A model generated the notes under the pieces. That model did not search any database, was not told the origin of the DNA, and was given only the letters and a program-made list of their open reading frames with translations. This document shows, in pieces, positions 62,479 through 64,000 of a DNA stretch of 64,000 bases. The stretch is from Pseudonocardia sp. HH130629-09. GTDB lineage: Bacteria > Actinomycetota > Actinomycetes > Mycobacteriales > Pseudonocardiaceae. The stretch is from assembly GCF_001294645.1 (NCBI RefSeq), contig NZ_CP011868.1, positions 4,464,001 through 4,528,000 of the forward strand, given 5' to 3'. The position numbers and the translations under genes are program-made. How positions within the stretch are numbered: the first letter of the stretch is position 1; each line of letters starts with the position of its first letter.

Positions 62479-63383
62479 GCGTGGCCCGTTTCATCGCCGA
62501 CCAGAGGACCTTCCACCGGGTGCCGCACACGCTGGCCTGCGCCCTGTTGGGGGTGTCGATCTCCTGGCTGTACAAGTGGCTCGACCGCGCCGCGCGTTCC
62601 GACGGTGGTGCCACCGCGACCGAGAAGCGCCGCTGCGCGTTGGACGCCGCCGTGGCCGTGGCGTTCGACGACGCCCAGCGGCTACACGGCTCACCCCGTC
62701 TGCACGCCGACCTGTGTGAGGCCGGATGGCGGGTGTCGGAGAAGACCGTGGCGGACTCGATGCGCCGCCAGGGCCTGGTCGCCCGCCGGATCAAGCGGCA
62801 CAACGGGCTGACCCGCCAGGACCGCACGGCGCCGAAGTTCCCGGACCTGCTTCGTCGGGGTTTCACTGCGGCCGAGCCGAACCGCAGATGGGTCGGGGAC
62901 ATGACCGAGATCCCCACCGCGGCCGGGAAGTTGTATCTGGCCACGGTGATCGACCTGTACTCGCGGCGGCTGCTCGGCGCGGCCACGGGGCTGCACCCGA
63001 ACCCCGAGCTGGCGTGTGCGGCGATCCGGATGGCGGTGGCGGCCCGCGGCGGGGCGGACCGAATCGCCGGGGTGATCTTCCACACCGACCGCGGGTCGAC
63101 CTACACCGCGGGCGCGTTCACCGCTCTGTGTCGGCGGCTCGACATCCGTCAGTCGATGGGCCGGGTCGGGTCGTGTTTCGACAATGCCGCGGCGGAGGCG
63201 TTCTTCTCCAGCCTGGAGTGGGAAGTGCTGTCCCGCAACGACTTCGACACCATCAGTAGGGCGCGGGCGGCGGTCATCGACTGGTGTTACGGCTTCTACA
63301 ACCACCGGCGGCGACACAGTGCCGCCGCCGGGCTCTCACCGATCAACTACGAGAACGCCGCCCTCACCCGAGACGCGGCATAA
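62475..63383 (+). CDS. IS3-family transposase OrfB
   Basis: A 302-residue DDE integrase-core transposase. The N-terminal HTH_21 region (RTFHRVPHTLACALLGVSISWLYKWLDR) precedes the catalytic residues in WVGDMTEIPT (D), FHTDRGSTYTAG (D) and NAAAEAFFSSLEWE (E). I start at GTG 62475, overlapping the orfA stop, with AAGGAGG 7 nt upstream, rather than as a frameshift fusion; no slippery A-run is seen. Confidence 0.94.
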   Translation: MSVARFIADQRTFHRVPHTLACALLGVSISWLYKWLDRAARSDGGATATEKRRCALDAAVAVAFDDAQRLHGSPRLHADLCEAGWRVSEKTVADSMRRQGLVARRIKRHNGLTRQDRTAPKFPDLLRRGFTAAEPNRRWVGDMTEIPTAAGKLYLATVIDLYSRRLLGAATGLHPNPELACAAIRMAVAARGGADRIAGVIFHTDRGSTYTAGAFTALCRRLDIRQSMGRVGSCFDNAAAEAFFSSLEWEVLSRNDFDTISRARAAVIDWCYGFYNHRRRHSAAAGLSPINYENAALTRDAA

Positions 63384-63414
63384 GAACCCTCCACGATCTC
63401 GGGGGAACCGCAGC

Positions 63415-63603
63415 ATGACGAAGACGACGGAGCGGCTGACGGTCATGCAGGTGTGCGCCGAACTCGGGATCTCGCGGTCGACGTTCTACGAGTGGCGGGC
63501 GAAGAACCGGGCGCCGCGGTGCATCAAGCTCCCCAACGGTGACCTGCGGGTCCGTCGTGCGGAGTTGGAGCGCTGGCTCGACGCGCACGAGGAGGCGGCT
63601 TGA
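63415..63603 (+). CDS. xis: Excisionase (MerR-like HTH_17)
   Basis: A 62-residue winged-helix excisionase (LTVMQVCAELGISRSTFYEWRAKNRAPRCIKLPNGDLRVRRAELERWLDAHEEAA). It should assist Int in excising the element. Its ATG uses the last base of the IS3 target duplication. The IS3 right end now supplies GGGGGAA (63401-63407) as ribosome site in place of the ancestral GAGGGAG in the repSA end. The stop overlaps the int start (TGATG). Confidence 0.9.
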   Translation: MTKTTERLTVMQVCAELGISRSTFYEWRAKNRAPRCIKLPNGDLRVRRAELERWLDAHEEAA

Positions 63604-64000
63604 TGGAGACCTCCTACGACGTGCGGATCTGGAAGACCGAGGTCTACAGCGGACAACGACGATCGACCCACACCGTCCGATGGTCGGTCGCGGGGAGGTC
63701 CTGGCGACAGCCGCACAAGACCGCTGCGTTGGCGGACGCGTTCCGGTCGGACCTGGTGTCGGCATCGCGGCGCGGTGAGGCGTTCGTCGTGGAAACCGGT
63801 CGCCCCATATCGATGGAGCGTGCCGAACGTCGGGTCGGCTGGCTGCCGTTCGCCCACGAGTACGTGTCGATGAAGTGGCCGCACCTGGCCCCGAACTCAC
63901 GACGCAACACCGCCCGGGCGCTCACCAACGCGACCCTCGCACTGATCACGAGCGAGCGGGGCCGGCCGGACGACGCGACGCTGCGCAAGGCGCTGACTGC
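63603..64000 (+). CDS. int: Site-specific tyrosine integrase, N-terminal part
   Basis: The first 132 codons are visible; the gene continues past the right edge. It opens METSYDVRIWKTEVYSGQRR, with VRWSVAGRSWRQPHKTAALADAFRSDLVSASRRGEAF and FAHEYVSMKWPHLAPNSRRNTARALTNATLALI, the N-terminal arm-binding and core-binding domains typical of AICE integrases. The catalytic Arg/Tyr domain is outside the window. It abuts xis. Confidence 0.88.
   Translation, partial: METSYDVRIWKTEVYSGQRRSTHTVRWSVAGRSWRQPHKTAALADAFRSDLVSASRRGEAFVVETGRPISMERAERRVGWLPFAHEYVSMKWPHLAPNSRRNTARALTNATLALITSERGRPDDATLRKALT

Larger units (their letters stand above)
60729..63412 (+). mobile_element. IS3-family insertion sequence, interrupted by an IS256 element
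   Basis: The left end starts TGCGGTTCCCCC at 60729, and the right end is its complement ending at 63412. The inverted repeats match for about 25 bp once the IS256 copy inside the left repeat is removed. It is flanked by direct repeat GCA (60726-60728 and 63413-63415). Without the insertion it is about 1.27 kb, the normal IS3 size. It carries orfA and orfB. It was inserted directly in front of the xis start. Confidence 0.88.
56113..64000 (+). mobile_element. Remnant of a pSAM2-type AICE carrying three nested insertion sequences
   Basis: The order truncated traSA/ftsK, repSA, xis, int is the core of actinomycete integrative and conjugative elements (AICEs) such as pSAM2. Genes overlap or abut (ATGA, TGATG). 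The left side is incomplete: the transfer ATPase lacks its Walker A half, and no spd, kor or pra genes are present, so a deletion has joined the element to the SDR neighbourhood near 56.09-56.2 kb. The right end, with the rest of int and presumably an att site next to a tRNA, is beyond the window. Confidence 0.85.

Overview
The window is very GC-rich (roughly 73% by eye) and reads as chromosome of a mycothiol-producing actinomycete, most likely a Pseudonocardiaceae such as Pseudonocardia. The supporting signs are a mycothiol conjugate amidase, GuaB1, a lipid-droplet-associated protein, DUF397, DUF4245 and DUF6542 proteins, leaderless GTG starts, and a pSAM2-type integrative element. From memory of the Mycobacterium tuberculosis map, about 2.8-41 kb (ychF, DUF6542, ispH, xseAB, DUF4245, glpX, fumC, phoH, uppS-like, hemolysin III, mca, greA, metB, cbs, thiolase) follows the Rv1112-to-Rv1074c gene order. 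This stretch is conserved core chromosome with local insertions. The genus is an inference.

Layout. 0-9 kb: a TetR/DUF1348 pair sharing two palindromic operators, a BLUF blue-light sensor, a DDN-like protein, a lipoprotein, an SRPBCC protein, ychF, a two-component system, and an alkylation-repair operon (Ada-AlkA then ogt). 9-19 kb: rmuC, DUF6542, an L,D-transpeptidase, ispH, a lipid-droplet protein, xseAB, an endonuclease-like gene between two related palindromes, DUF4245 and glpX. 19-30 kb: fumC behind a good match to an IdeR/DtxR iron box, a degenerate EAL protein, an ATP-dependent DNA ligase, a GntR regulator, guaB1, a class II aldolase, phoH with a structured leader, and a DUF885 protein. 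30-41 kb: a chaplin-like secreted protein with a decayed copy, uppS-like, hemolysin III, mca, greA with a terminator in its leader, ilvA, the PPOX-cbs-metB operon and a thiolase. 41-56 kb: YccA, several small proteins, nitronate monooxygenase, an orphan proteasome beta subunit, three regulator and target pairs, an anti-sigma kinase/SpoIIE phosphatase pair, and an SDR lacking catalytic residues.

56.1 kb to the end is one flank of an actinomycete integrative and conjugative element (AICE): a 5'-truncated FtsK/TraSA gene, an almost intact repSA, xis, and the start of int. The repSA-xis junction has taken three insertion sequences. An IS21-family element has target duplication GCAGC. An IS3-family element has target duplication GCA. 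An IS256-family element sits inside the left inverted repeat of the IS3 element and has target duplication TGATCGGGG. Removing all three restores a clean overlap in which the repSA stop and the xis start share ATGA. The insertions therefore changed only the last few RepSA residues and left xis with an intact start.

Functional links: glpX and fumC serve central carbon metabolism, and cbs and metB carry homocysteine to cystathionine. Mca and the MDR, DHFR-like and SDR genes suggest electrophile handling. Ada-AlkA, Ogt, ligase, RmuC and ExoVII are DNA maintenance genes. No tRNA, rRNA or CRISPR array was seen.
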